Part shown: positions 23,320-31,730 of the stretch, in pieces | How the letters are laid out: every line of letters starts with the position of its first letter | Numbering within the stretch: position 1 is the stretch's first letter | Notes under the pieces: model-generated | Told to the model about the DNA's origin: nothing | Seen by the model: the letters and a program-made list of their open reading frames with translations, nothing else | Databases searched by the model: none | DNA from: CBIFWW01 sp966186435 | GTDB taxonomy: Bacteria; Pseudomonadota; Gammaproteobacteria; Enterobacterales; Enterobacteriaceae | DNA length: 64,000 nt | Reading direction: 5' to 3' | Assembly: GCA_966186435.1 (NCBI GenBank) | Contig: CBIFWW010000001.1 | Location: 1-64,000, forward strand | Position numbers and translations under genes: made by a program

Positions 23320-24201
23320 ATGCCCGCCCCATCACGTCAATTGCCCGCCTGGCTGCCCATCCTGGTACTCATTATATCGATGATTTCAATTCAGGGCGGC
23401 GCATCGTTAGCGAAATCGCTCTTTCCGCTGATTGGCCCTGAAGGTGTCACCGCCTTACGCCTGGCATTAGGGACACTGATCCTGGCGGCAGTGTTTAAGC
23501 CTTGGCGTCTACGCTTCCAGCGTAACCAGCGGGTCCCGCTGCTGTTTTACGGGCTGGCTTTAGGCTGCATGAACTATCTATTCTATTTATCCCTACGCAC
23601 TGTGCCCTTGGGGGTTGCCGTGGCACTGGAATTTACCGGCCCTTTGGCGTTGGCGCTGTGCGGCGCCCGTAAGCCCCTTGATTTTGTCTGGGTCATCCTG
23701 GCAGTTTTAGGTTTATGGCTGCTGCTGCCGCTGGGTGATGGGATTTCTCAGGTTGACCCGGTTGGAGCATTACAGGCATTAGGGGCCGGAGTGTGTTGGG
23801 CCATCTATATACTGACTGGCCAACGGGCGGGTGCAGAACATGGCCCAGCTACGGTAGCCGCCGGTTCATTAATCGCGGCATTGGTATTTGTGCCTGTGGG
23901 CGTATTCCAAAGCCTGGGAATGGACTGGAGTTGGGCAGTTCTGCCGCTGGGCCTAGGTGTGGCGTTGCTCTCCACTGCTTTGCCTTACTCGCTGGAAATG
24001 ATTGCCCTTACCCGCCTGCCCGCCAGAACCTTTGGCACCTTAATGAGTATGGAGCCTGCCATGGCAGCTTTGTCCGGGGCGCTGTTCCTGAGCGAGCGGC
24101 TCTCCGGGATGCAGCTTTTAGGGCTGTTGGCGATTATCACCGCCTCGATGGGGTCCAGCCTGACATTACACCGGGCCACCCGTCTTGAGTCCCTTGATTA
24201 A
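23320..24201 (+). CDS. rhtA: threonine/homoserine exporter RhtA (EamA/DMT family)
   Basis: 293 residues, E. coli 295. Ten predicted membrane helices in two EamA repeats; recognisable stretches ISIQGGASLAKSLFPLIGPEGVTALRLALGTLIL, and near the end MSMEPAMAALSGALFLSERLSG. Inner-membrane exporter of threonine, homoserine and toxic analogues. Start ATG 23320 with ACAGGACATTTC ahead. Lies between divergent ompX and dps, as in E. coli. Confidence 0.95.
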   Translation: MPAPSRQLPAWLPILVLIISMISIQGGASLAKSLFPLIGPEGVTALRLALGTLILAAVFKPWRLRFQRNQRVPLLFYGLALGCMNYLFYLSLRTVPLGVAVALEFTGPLALALCGARKPLDFVWVILAVLGLWLLLPLGDGISQVDPVGALQALGAGVCWAIYILTGQRAGAEHGPATVAAGSLIAALVFVPVGVFQSLGMDWSWAVLPLGLGVALLSTALPYSLEMIALTRLPARTFGTLMSMEPAMAALSGALFLSERLSGMQLLGLLAIITASMGSSLTLHRATRLESLD

Positions 24202-24378
24202 TTCTTAATTTTAGCGGCGCACCTGCCTGCGCCGCAAGGCTCTCTGCCCCGCCCCACTAGGGCTTTACTGTTTAATTCGTGCGGTTAAGCCACCTTATAA
24301 CCGATGGTCAAATGCTCGCCAATACTACATATTACCTGTTGATTATTATTCATATTATTAATGGCAAACTCCCTTGTA

Positions 24379-24434
24379 CTATTGGACCGATAGGCAATAA
24401 TCCTAGGAGTAGAGCCAAAATCCGGTGCTATACT
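24379..24434 (+). promoter_or_regulatory. dps promoter: OxyR-like half-sites and sigma-S/sigma-70 -10
   Basis: CTAT-N7-ATAG (24379-24393) matches the central half of the OxyR tetranucleotide pattern, and CTATACT (24428-24434), preceded by TG, is a near-ideal extended -10 of the sigma-S type. They precede dps by 100 and 50 bases. In E. coli dps is activated by OxyR/IHF in growing cells and by sigma-S in stationary phase; outer OxyR half-sites are poor here. Confidence 0.55.
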
Positions 24435-24480
24435 TATTCCCGGAAATTTATGGAACGCCACATCAAGAGGACATGAAACT

Positions 24481-24984
24481 ATGAGTACCGCTAAATTGGT
24501 AAAAACCAAATCATCTACTCTGCTATATACCCGTAACGACGTTGCAGACAGCGAAAAGAAAGCCACCATTGAGCTTCTGAATCGCCAGGTGATCCAATTC
24601 ATCGATTTATCGCTGATTACCAAACAGGCTCACTGGAACATGCGCGGTGCTAATTTTATTGCTGTGCATGAAATGGTGGATGGTTTCCGTACTGCTCTGA
24701 CCGCGCACTCCGATACCATGGCAGAGCGTGCCGTGCAGCTGGGTGGTGTAGCGCTGGGTACCACCCAGGTTATCAATAGTAAAACCCCACTGAAAAGCTA
24801 CCCGCTGGACATTCATACCGTTCAGGAGCACCTGAAAGAACTGGCTGACCGTTATGCTGTCGTGGCAAACGACGTGCGTAAAGCCATTGGCGAAGCTAAA
24901 GATGAAGACACTGCGGACATCTTGACCGCAGCCTCTCGTGACCTTGACCAGTTCCTGTGGTTTATCGAAGCGAATATCGAATAA
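24481..24984 (+). CDS. dps: DNA-protecting ferritin-like protein Dps
   Basis: 167 residues as in E. coli. Forms a dodecamer that binds DNA and oxidises Fe2+ with hydrogen peroxide. Ferroxidase ligands are at the canonical positions: His51 (KQAHWNMRG), His63 and Asp67 (AVHEMVDGF), Glu82 (TMAERA). Lys-rich N-terminal tail for DNA contact (TAKLVKTKS). Single gene with its own promoter and terminator. Confidence 0.97.
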   Translation: MSTAKLVKTKSSTLLYTRNDVADSEKKATIELLNRQVIQFIDLSLITKQAHWNMRGANFIAVHEMVDGFRTALTAHSDTMAERAVQLGGVALGTTQVINSKTPLKSYPLDIHTVQEHLKELADRYAVVANDVRKAIGEAKDEDTADILTAASRDLDQFLWFIEANIE

Positions 24985-24995
24985 GTAACGCCCCC

Positions 24996-25021
24996 AACTC
25001 CCTCTCGCCGGAGGGAGTTTT
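24996..25021 (+). terminator. terminator after dps
   Basis: AACTCCCTC, loop TCGCCG, GAGGGAGTTTT; 9-bp perfect stem 11 bases after the dps stop. Confidence 0.85.
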
Positions 25022-25164
25022 GCACCATCATCGCGCATTCCTCTGCACCAAAACCCGCCAGTACGTTACCTTTCTGTTATCATTTCCACACTCAATAGTT
25101 AAAGATTGATTGTTCATGCGCCACTTTGTGGGTAAAACTAGCTATAGGCTGGCTGATGTTTAAG

Positions 25165-25194
25165 TGCACCAAAACAGTGCACCAAAATGATGCA
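25165..25194. promoter_or_regulatory. two overlapping NtrC (GlnG) sites upstream of glnH
   Basis: TGCACCAAAACAGTGCA (25165-25181) and TGCACCAAAATGATGCA (25178-25194) share four bases and match the NtrC consensus TGCACCA-N3-TGGTGCA. They lie about 75-100 bases upstream of the sigma-54 promoter, the expected enhancer distance. Two further TGCACCA half-sites occur at 25021 and 25044. Confidence 0.85.
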
Positions 25195-25266
25195 CTCTGC
25201 TGGCTAACTTGCAAAATCGTGACACTCTATTAGCTTTCATTTCAGATAAATCAGCACTTTATAAAA

Positions 25267-25283
25267 TTGGCACGATTTTTTCA
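25267..25283 (+). promoter_or_regulatory. sigma-54 promoter of glnHPQ
   Basis: TTGGCACGATTTTTTCA: the -24 GG (25269-25270) is followed after exactly ten bases by TC in place of the usual -12 GC. The same weak -12 is remembered from E. coli glnHp2, which depends on NtrC-bound enhancers. Confidence 0.82.
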
Positions 25284-25299
25284 TACACGCTTACGCTTG

Positions 25300-25320
25300 C
25301 ACGGGGGATAGACCCCCGTG
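25300..25320 (+). other. hairpin in the glnH leader
   Basis: CACGGGGG, loop ATAGA, CCCCCGTG: an 8-bp GC-rich perfect stem lying between the expected transcription start and the glnH ribosome site AAGAAAGGA. It has no T-run, so it is more likely a 5' stabiliser or translation modulator than a terminator. Confidence 0.6.
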
Positions 25321-25345
25321 GATAGATCTAAAGAAAGGATATGCT

Positions 25346-26092
25346 ATGAAGTCTATTGTTAAAGTTTGTGCGGCTGCACTCACCCTGGCTTTTGCGGTGT
25401 CTTCACACGCTGCTGATAAACCGCTGGTGGTGGCAACTGATACTGCGTTTGTTCCGTTTGAATTTAAACATGGCGACAAATACGTTGGCTTCGATGTGGA
25501 TCTATGGGATGCCATCGCGAAACAATTGAAGATGACTTACACCCTAAAACCAATGGATTTCAGCGGTATAATTCCGGCATTACAAACCAAGAACGTTGAC
25601 GTGGCGCTGGCCGGTATCACTATTACCGACGAACGTAAAAAAGCCATCGACTTCTCTGACGGCTACTACAAAAGCGGCCTGCTGGTGATGGTAAAAGCCA
25701 ATAACGACGCCATCAAAAGCGTAAAAGATTTAGACGGTAAAACCGTGGCAGTGAAGAGCGGTACTGGCTCTGTGGATTACGCCAAAGCCAATATAAAAAC
25801 CAAAGATCTGCGCCAATTCCCGAATATCGATAACGCATACATGGAGTTAGGCACTAACCGTGCTGACGCGGTGCTGCACGATACGCCAAACATCCTGTAC
25901 TTCATCAAAACCGCGGGCCGTGGTCAGTTCAAAGCGGTTGGCGATTCCCTGGAAGCTCAGCAATACGGTATTGCTTTCCCGAAAGGCAGTAACGATCTGC
26001 GTGAGAAAGTGAACGGCGCACTGAAAACGCTGCGTGAAAACGGCACTTACAACGAAATCTACAAAAAATGGTTCGGTACTGAACCTAAATAA
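25346..26092 (+). CDS. glnH: glutamine-binding periplasmic protein GlnH
   Basis: 248 residues as in E. coli. Signal peptide MKSIVKVCAAALTLAFAVSSHA, then ADKPLVVATDTAFVPFEFK, a type II periplasmic binding protein (family 3 amino-acid binding). Ligand-pocket stretches GFDVDLWDAIA, LAGITITDERKKAIDFSDGYY, KSGTGSVDYA, and ADAVLHDTPN. Delivers L-glutamine to GlnPQ. First gene of the nitrogen-regulated operon. Confidence 0.97.
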   Translation: MKSIVKVCAAALTLAFAVSSHAADKPLVVATDTAFVPFEFKHGDKYVGFDVDLWDAIAKQLKMTYTLKPMDFSGIIPALQTKNVDVALAGITITDERKKAIDFSDGYYKSGLLVMVKANNDAIKSVKDLDGKTVAVKSGTGSVDYAKANIKTKDLRQFPNIDNAYMELGTNRADAVLHDTPNILYFIKTAGRGQFKAVGDSLEAQQYGIAFPKGSNDLREKVNGALKTLRENGTYNEIYKKWFGTEPK

Positions 26093-26181
26093 TATGTAGT
26101 ACCCGGTGTGGCTTCGGCCACACCTGTCTAAAGGGCGCCATTCGCCCCGCGCATTTGAACCACGGTAAACAGGACATAATC

Positions 26182-26841
26182 ATGCAGTTTGACTGGAGTG
26201 CCATCTGGCCTGCCATTCCCATTTTGCTCGAAGGGGCAAAACTCACACTTTTAATTTCGGTATTAGGTTTAATGGGCGGCCTGGTGATCGGCCTGGCGGC
26301 GGGCTTTGCCCGTACCTATGGCGGCTGGATCGTCAACCATATTGCCCTAGTCTTTATCGAAGTGATTCGCGGCACCCCGATTGTGGTGCAGGTCATGTTT
26401 ATCTACTTCGCCCTGCCCATGGCCTTGCCGGATCTGCGCATCGATCCGCTCACGGCGGCAGTAGTGACTATCATGATCAACTCCGGCGCCTATATCGCGG
26501 AAATTACCCGTGGTGCCGTGCTCTCTATACATAAAGGCTTCCAGGAAGCCGGCCTGGCGTTGGGGCTTTCCCGCCGCGAAACCATTCGCCATGTGATCAT
26601 GCCGCTGGCCTTACGCCGCATGCTGCCACCGCTGGGTAACCAGTGGATTATCAGCATTAAAGATACTTCACTGTTTATTGTTATTGGCGTGGCTGAGCTG
26701 ACCCGTCAAGGCCAGGAGATTATCGCCGGTAACTTCCGCGCCCTGGAAATCTGGAGCGCCGTCGCCGTTGTCTACCTGATCATCACGCTCATTCTGAGCA
26801 TCATTCTGCGCCGCCTGGAAAAAAGGATGAAAATCCTGTGA
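26182..26841 (+). CDS. glnP: glutamine ABC transporter permease GlnP
   Basis: 219 residues from ATG 26182 (AGGACATAATC before it), the E. coli length; an upstream in-frame ATG at 26155 would add an unconserved tail. Five to six membrane helices, and the EAA loop EAGLALGLSRRETIRHVIMPLALRRMLPPL that contacts the ATPase. Membrane half of GlnHPQ. Stop overlaps the glnQ GTG start. Confidence 0.97.
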   Translation: MQFDWSAIWPAIPILLEGAKLTLLISVLGLMGGLVIGLAAGFARTYGGWIVNHIALVFIEVIRGTPIVVQVMFIYFALPMALPDLRIDPLTAAVVTIMINSGAYIAEITRGAVLSIHKGFQEAGLALGLSRRETIRHVIMPLALRRMLPPLGNQWIISIKDTSLFIVIGVAELTRQGQEIIAGNFRALEIWSAVAVVYLIITLILSIILRRLEKRMKIL

Positions 26842-27560
26842 TTGAATTTAAAGACGTCTCTAAGCACTTCGGTAAGACCCAGGTGCTGCACAATATCGAC
26901 CTGAACATTAAACAGGGTGAAGTAGTAGTGATTATCGGGCCATCTGGCTCCGGCAAATCTACCCTGCTACGCTGCATCAACAAACTGGAAGAGATCACCA
27001 GCGGTGAATTGATTGTTGATGGCCTGAAGGTTAACGACCCAAAAGTGGACGACCGCTTAATTCGCCAGGAAGCCGGGATGGTATTCCAGCAGTTCTACTT
27101 GTTCCCCCATCTGACTGCCCTGGAAAACGTAGCCTTTGGGCCTATCCGGGTACGCGGCCTGAAAAAAGAGGCGGCGAATAAGGTCGCCATGGACTTGCTG
27201 GAAAAAGTAGGTCTGGCCGAACGGGCCAACCATTATCCTTCCGAGCTGTCCGGTGGCCAGCAGCAGCGTGTGGCTATCGCCCGTGCGCTGGCGGTAAAAC
27301 CGAAGATGATGCTGTTTGATGAACCCACCTCCGCCCTGGACCCGGAACTGCGCCACGAAGTATTAAAGGTCATGCAGGATCTGGCAGAGGAAGGCATGAC
27401 CATGGTCATCGTCACCCACGAAATCGGCTTCGCTGAAAAGGTGGCTTCACGGCTGATCTTTATCGATAAGGGCCGTATTGCCGAGGACGGTGAACCACAG
27501 GCATTGATCGCCAACCCGCCAAGCCAGCGGCTGCAAGAGTTCTTGCAACACGTATCCTGA
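26838..27560 (+). CDS. glnQ: glutamine ABC transporter ATPase GlnQ
   Basis: 240 residues, with a GTG start at 26838 overlapping the glnP TGA by three bases, as in E. coli. Walker A GPSGSGKST, Q-loop MVFQQFYLFPHLTALENV, signature LSGGQQQRVAIARAL, Walker B MMLFDEPTSALDPE, switch His in VTHEIGFA: a complete ATPase of the polar amino-acid transporter type. Confidence 0.97.
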   Translation: MIEFKDVSKHFGKTQVLHNIDLNIKQGEVVVIIGPSGSGKSTLLRCINKLEEITSGELIVDGLKVNDPKVDDRLIRQEAGMVFQQFYLFPHLTALENVAFGPIRVRGLKKEAANKVAMDLLEKVGLAERANHYPSELSGGQQQRVAIARALAVKPKMMLFDEPTSALDPELRHEVLKVMQDLAEEGMTMVIVTHEIGFAEKVASRLIFIDKGRIAEDGEPQALIANPPSQRLQEFLQHVS

Positions 27561-27564
27561 TCCT

Positions 27565-27592
27565 AAGCCCCTCATTGCAGGGGCTTTTTTTC
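27565..27592 (+). terminator. terminator of the glnHPQ operon
   Basis: AAGCCCCT, loop CATTGC, AGGGGCTT then seven T; starts 5 bases after the glnQ stop. Confidence 0.92.
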
Positions 27593-27679
27593 GCATTGAG
27601 AATACTCCCGCTTTTAAACCCACCCGTTGGGAGCCGCTATACTTTACTGCCGTGTGCCTTTCTCAACCTGGAGGAGCCT

Positions 27680-29914
27680 GTGCGCTGGCTAACTTTATTC
27701 TTTTTAGCTTGCCTGAGTTTTCAGGCCGGGGCCGCCGCCCTGCCCTATGCGCCCACCAGCGCCAATAGTGATAAACAACAAGACCAACCGGAGCCAGACC
27801 TGGCGCAGAAAAAAGCCGCCTACGGGGCGTTGGCTAATGTGCTGGCAAACGATCAGTCACGCAAGGAGTTGATTGGCCAGTTGCGACAGGCGGCACAAAC
27901 GCCGCCACCGCAGCCCGTCCCCGCCATTACACCGCCCCAGGCCAACGAGGATGATCCCACGGTGCTGGATAACCTCAATGCCATGAGCCGCCGCTACGGG
28001 GCTGAACTAGCGGATAATTTTGCCCAGTTAAAACGCAATATCACCGGGCAGCCCTACAAGCCCTTCCACCCTAAAACCTTTACCCGCGCCCTGAGCCACT
28101 TTTTAATGCTGGCGGCTAGCGTATTCGCCATCTTCCTCGGCCTGCGTTGGGCAGTGTCGCCGCTCTACCGGCGTATGGGCCAATGGGGCAAGCATAAGAA
28201 CCGCAGCCGCTCCAGCTGGTTCCATCATCCGCTGGCTATCATTGGCGCCTTTGCCATCGATTTGCTGATCCTCGGGCTGGTGCTGTTTGCCGGCCAGGTA
28301 CTAAGCAGCCTGATGAATGGCGGCAGTGCCACCATTGCTCGCCAACAGGGGTTATTTCTCAATGCCTTTGGCCTGATTGAATTCTTCAAAGCCATTTTGC
28401 GGCTGATGTTCTCCCCGCGCTTCCCGGATCTGCGCCCCTTCCCGGTGGCCGATAACCGCGCCCATTACTGGAGTACCCGCCTGAGTGGGCTAAGTAATCT
28501 GGCGGGTTATGGGCTATTGGTGGCAGTGCCGGTGCTCTCCAACCAGGTGAATATTCAAGCCGGGGCGATTTGTAATGTGCTGGTGATGTTAGGGGTCACC
28601 CTCTGGGCTTTGCAGCTAATTTTTCGTAATAAAGTCCAGGTGCAACAAAGCCTGATTGGCCTGGCCGACCGTACCCTGGCGTTCTTTAGTCTGTTTATCC
28701 GCGGCTTTGCCCTAGTGTGGCACTGGCTGGCCTGCCTGTATTTTATCGTGCTGTTCTTCTCTTCGCTGTTTGATCCGGGCAACAGCCTGAAATTTATGAT
28801 GGGCGCTTCCTTGCACAGCGTGGCGATAGTGAGTATTGCGGCACTAATATCCGGGGTGCTGTCACGCTGGATCGCCAAAACGGTGACGCTCTCCGATCAG
28901 GTACAGCGTAATTATCCGGAGCTGCAAAAGCGGCTAAACAGCTGGATTTCTATGGGCCTGAAGCTGGCGCGGATCCTGACGGTGTGCTGTGCCATCCTGC
29001 TGTTACTCAACACCTGGGGTCTGTTTGATCTCAATGGCTGGCTGAGTGGCGATGCCGGGCAGAAAACCGTGGATATCATTATCCGTATCCTGCTGATCCT
29101 GTTGTTCTCCGCCGTGGGCTGGACGTTACTCGCCAGCCTGATTGAAAACCGGCTAGTCTCAGATATTCATGGCCGTCCATTGCCCAGCGCCCGGGCCAGA
29201 ACCTTGCTCACCCTGTTCCGCAACGCGCTGGCGGTGATCATCAGCACCATCACGGTGATGATTGTGTTATCGGAAATCGGGGTAAATATTGCGCCATTGC
29301 TGGCCGGGGCGGGTGCCCTGGGGCTGGCTATCTCCTTCGGTTCCCAGACCCTGGTGAAGGATATTATTACCGGGGTGTTTATTCAGTTTGAAAACGGCAT
29401 GAATACCGGGGATCTGGTGACTATTGGGGCCATCACCGGGACGGTGGAGCGGATGTCGATCCGCTCGGTGGGGGTGCGTCAGGATACCGGGGCTTATCAC
29501 ATCATCCCCTGGTCTTCGATAACTACCTTCGCCAACTTCGTGCGTGGGATCGGCTCCTTTGTGGCGAACTATGATGTCAGCCGGATTGAGGATGTGGATC
29601 AAGCCAATAAGGCATTGAAAGCCGCGGTAGAGGAACTCATGGAGCGGCCAGAGATGCGGGCGCTAGTCATTGGCGAGCCGTACTTTGCCGGGCTGGTGGG
29701 GCTAACCAACACCGCATTTACGCTACGGGTAACCTTTACCACCCAGCCATTAAAGCAATGGTCGGTGCGTTTTGCGCTGGATGCCGCGGTGAAGAAGCAC
29801 TTCGATCTGGCCGGGGTGCGGCCACCGGTGCAAACCACGGTGCAGTTTGTCGGCGGCGAAGCCCCTCCCCCTTCCGGGGTGGAAGGGGCTTTACCCGGCC
29901 AAGCGACTACTTAG
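27680..29914 (+). CDS. ybiO: moderate-conductance mechanosensitive channel YbiO (MscM type)
   Basis: 744 residues from GTG 27680, chosen because GGAGGAG (27670-27676) precedes it and a signal peptide (WLTLFFLACLSFQAGAAA) begins at once; in-frame codons further upstream lie in the glnQ terminator. Long periplasmic N-terminal region, about ten helices, then the MscS core: pore helix GVNIAPLLAGAGALGLAISFGSQTLVKDIITG and beta domain GDLVTIGAITGTVERMSIRSVGVRQDTGAYHIIPWS. Releases solutes on hypo-osmotic shock from the inner membrane. Its last codons form a strong hairpin (29867-29891). Confidence 0.94.
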   Translation: MRWLTLFFLACLSFQAGAAALPYAPTSANSDKQQDQPEPDLAQKKAAYGALANVLANDQSRKELIGQLRQAAQTPPPQPVPAITPPQANEDDPTVLDNLNAMSRRYGAELADNFAQLKRNITGQPYKPFHPKTFTRALSHFLMLAASVFAIFLGLRWAVSPLYRRMGQWGKHKNRSRSSWFHHPLAIIGAFAIDLLILGLVLFAGQVLSSLMNGGSATIARQQGLFLNAFGLIEFFKAILRLMFSPRFPDLRPFPVADNRAHYWSTRLSGLSNLAGYGLLVAVPVLSNQVNIQAGAICNVLVMLGVTLWALQLIFRNKVQVQQSLIGLADRTLAFFSLFIRGFALVWHWLACLYFIVLFFSSLFDPGNSLKFMMGASLHSVAIVSIAALISGVLSRWIAKTVTLSDQVQRNYPELQKRLNSWISMGLKLARILTVCCAILLLLNTWGLFDLNGWLSGDAGQKTVDIIIRILLILLFSAVGWTLLASLIENRLVSDIHGRPLPSARARTLLTLFRNALAVIISTITVMIVLSEIGVNIAPLLAGAGALGLAISFGSQTLVKDIITGVFIQFENGMNTGDLVTIGAITGTVERMSIRSVGVRQDTGAYHIIPWSSITTFANFVRGIGSFVANYDVSRIEDVDQANKALKAAVEELMERPEMRALVIGEPYFAGLVGLTNTAFTLRVTFTTQPLKQWSVRFALDAAVKKHFDLAGVRPPVQTTVQFVGGEAPPPSGVEGALPGQATT
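29867..29891 (+). terminator. terminator-like hairpin inside the ybiO 3' coding end
   Basis: CCCCTTCC (29868-29875), loop GGGGT, GGAAGGGG (29881-29888), then CTTTA. The stem is perfect but the T-run is short. It lies 21 bases before the ybiO stop, where ybiO overlaps the convergent rlmF by 8 bases and no space is left for an ordinary terminator. Confidence 0.55.
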
Positions 29915-30845
29915 CTAACCGCAGGCCTGCCCGGCGCTGGCGCTGGGCGTCGGTCATATAACTCCAGGCCAGGATACGGCTCTGCTTCTGGCCCTGGCTC
30001 ATTTCAATTTTGCTGACTTTAACCGCCCCGGCCTCCTGCAATGCCCGGTATAGTGGCGGCAGATTGTCGCCACGGGAAACCAGCGTGGTGAACCACACTA
30101 CTTGCTTAGCATAGGTCTGGCTCTCTTTGATCATCTGACTGATAAAGGCTACTTCGCCCCCTTCACACCATAACTCCTGCTGCTGGCCGCCAAAGTTGAG
30201 CAGCGGGCTATCGTCTTTCAGGCCCAGGTTGCGGCGTTTACGCTCGCTCCCGGCTCGGGCAGCGCTAGCGGAATCATGGAACGGCGGGTTACACAGCACC
30301 GCATCAAACATTTCTGTTTTATGGATGATCCCGTCGAAAATCGCCTGATTTTTCTGGCGGCGCAGGCGGATGGCTTTCGCCAGGCCCGGGTTGCCATTAA
30401 CAATGGCCATGGCGCTTTTCAGGGCTTCATCGCTGATTTCACTGCCGGTGAAACGCCACTGGTATTCATGCTGACCAATCAGCGGATAAATACAGTTGGC
30501 TCCGACGCCAATATCCAGCACCGTCGCTTGAAGAGGTAGCGGGCCACCCTCTGCCAGCAGATCCGCCAGATAGTGGATGTAATCCGCCCGGCCCGGCACC
30601 GGCGGGCATAAAAAGCCTTCCGGAATGTCCCAGTGCTTCACGCCATAGAAATGGGCAAGCAGTGCCTGGTTCAGGGTTTTCACCGCCTGAGGATTGGCAA
30701 AATCAATGGTCGGTTCACCGGCTGGAGACGGCCGCACAAAGGCCTCCAGGGACGGACAATCCTTGATTAATGCGTTAAAGTCATAGCGGTTTTGATGGCG
30801 GTTACGCGGGTGAAGCCCCGCCTTACGCGGGCTAACTGTTTTCAT
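29907..30845 (-). CDS. rlmF: 23S rRNA (adenine-1618-N6)-methyltransferase RlmF
   Basis: 312 residues from ATG 30845 (MKTVSPRKAGLHPRNRHQNRYDF), ribosome site AGGAG; the open frame extends far upstream to 31241 but that part runs antisense to the next gene and lacks family similarity. SAM fold with motif I VLDIGVGANCIYP, and the N6-adenine methyltransferase motif DAVLCNPPFHDSA. Methylates A1618 of 23S rRNA. Convergent with ybiO, overlapping by 8 bases. Confidence 0.95.
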   Translation of the reverse strand: MKTVSPRKAGLHPRNRHQNRYDFNALIKDCPSLEAFVRPSPAGEPTIDFANPQAVKTLNQALLAHFYGVKHWDIPEGFLCPPVPGRADYIHYLADLLAEGGPLPLQATVLDIGVGANCIYPLIGQHEYQWRFTGSEISDEALKSAMAIVNGNPGLAKAIRLRRQKNQAIFDGIIHKTEMFDAVLCNPPFHDSASAARAGSERKRRNLGLKDDSPLLNFGGQQQELWCEGGEVAFISQMIKESQTYAKQVVWFTTLVSRGDNLPPLYRALQEAGAVKVSKIEMSQGQKQSRILAWSYMTDAQRQRRAGLRLAK

Positions 30846-30941
30846 CGGCTTTCTCCTGTCAGGGCGCGTAAGATACCCCCAACCCGGGCCGGGGTAAATA
30901 CAGACCGGCCCTATGGCCCCATTTAAATAAGGAGTAACGGT

Positions 30942-31562
30942 TTGAGTCGCTATTTTTATCGCCCCACGGAAGGCCATGGCCTGCCTCACGATCCCCTTAA
31001 TGCCATCGTTGGCCCCCGGCCCATTGGCTGGATCGGCAGTATCGATCGCCAAGGCCGCCATAATCTGGCCCCTTACAGTTTCTTTAACTGCTTTAACTAT
31101 CGCCCACCGATAATTGGCTTTTCTAGCAGCGGCTGGAAAGACAGCGTGGCGAATATCGTTGCTACCCGGGAGTTTGTCTGGAACCTGGCCACCCGTCCAT
31201 TGGCAGAAGCCATGAATGAAACTTCGGCGTCTGTACCCCATGGAGAGGACGAATTCCTGCGTACCGGGCTAACGGCGATTCAGGGCCGGGAAGTCGCCGC
31301 ACCGATGGTGGCGGAAAGCCCGGTGAACTTTGAGTGTCGGTTGTCACAATGCATCCAATTACAGGGCGCTGACGGTAGTTTAATTGATAGCTGGCTGGTG
31401 CTGGGCGAAGTGGTGGCGGTACATATTGATCAATCCCTGTTGGTAGAAGGCATTTACCAGACAGACCTTGCAAAACCCGTGCTAAGAGCCGGAGGCCCTT
31501 CGGCTTATTACACCATTGAAGCCGCCAATAAATTTGACTTAGTTCGCCCTGACGCCCGTTAA
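30942..31562 (+). CDS. flavin reductase-like / FMN-binding split-barrel protein
   Basis: 206 residues from TTG 30942, supported by AAGGAG (30929-30934) seven bases before; no ATG lies nearby in frame. Flavin-reductase fold: GPRPIGWIGSIDRQGRHNLAPYSFFN and FSSSGWKDSVANIVATREFVWNLATRPLAEAMNETS are the typical FMN-binding stretches. Such proteins bind FMN and either reduce flavin with NAD(P)H or act as stand-alone oxidoreductases. Partner and substrate are not evident. Divergent from rlmF; not remembered at this place in E. coli, where fiu and mcbA flank rlmF. Confidence 0.88.
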   Translation: MSRYFYRPTEGHGLPHDPLNAIVGPRPIGWIGSIDRQGRHNLAPYSFFNCFNYRPPIIGFSSSGWKDSVANIVATREFVWNLATRPLAEAMNETSASVPHGEDEFLRTGLTAIQGREVAAPMVAESPVNFECRLSQCIQLQGADGSLIDSWLVLGEVVAVHIDQSLLVEGIYQTDLAKPVLRAGGPSAYYTIEAANKFDLVRPDAR

Positions 31563-31730
31563 AGCAAGGAAAACAATGCCATATATGTCATTGTTTTGTC
31601 AGTAATTTGTAAGGATATATCGTTCAAAAAATAAGCATATCATCATCAATTTTTTCGGGTAACATTTTTAGAAAGCGCCTTACACTTTATGTATCGGGCT
31701 AGCCCGGTGTCGTAACATGAGGAGCTGATC

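Noticed and set aside
30846..31241. N-terminal extension of rlmF to 444 residues
   Set aside because: The extension is antisense to the flavin-reductase-like gene, and the known RlmF start with a ribosome site is at 30845.
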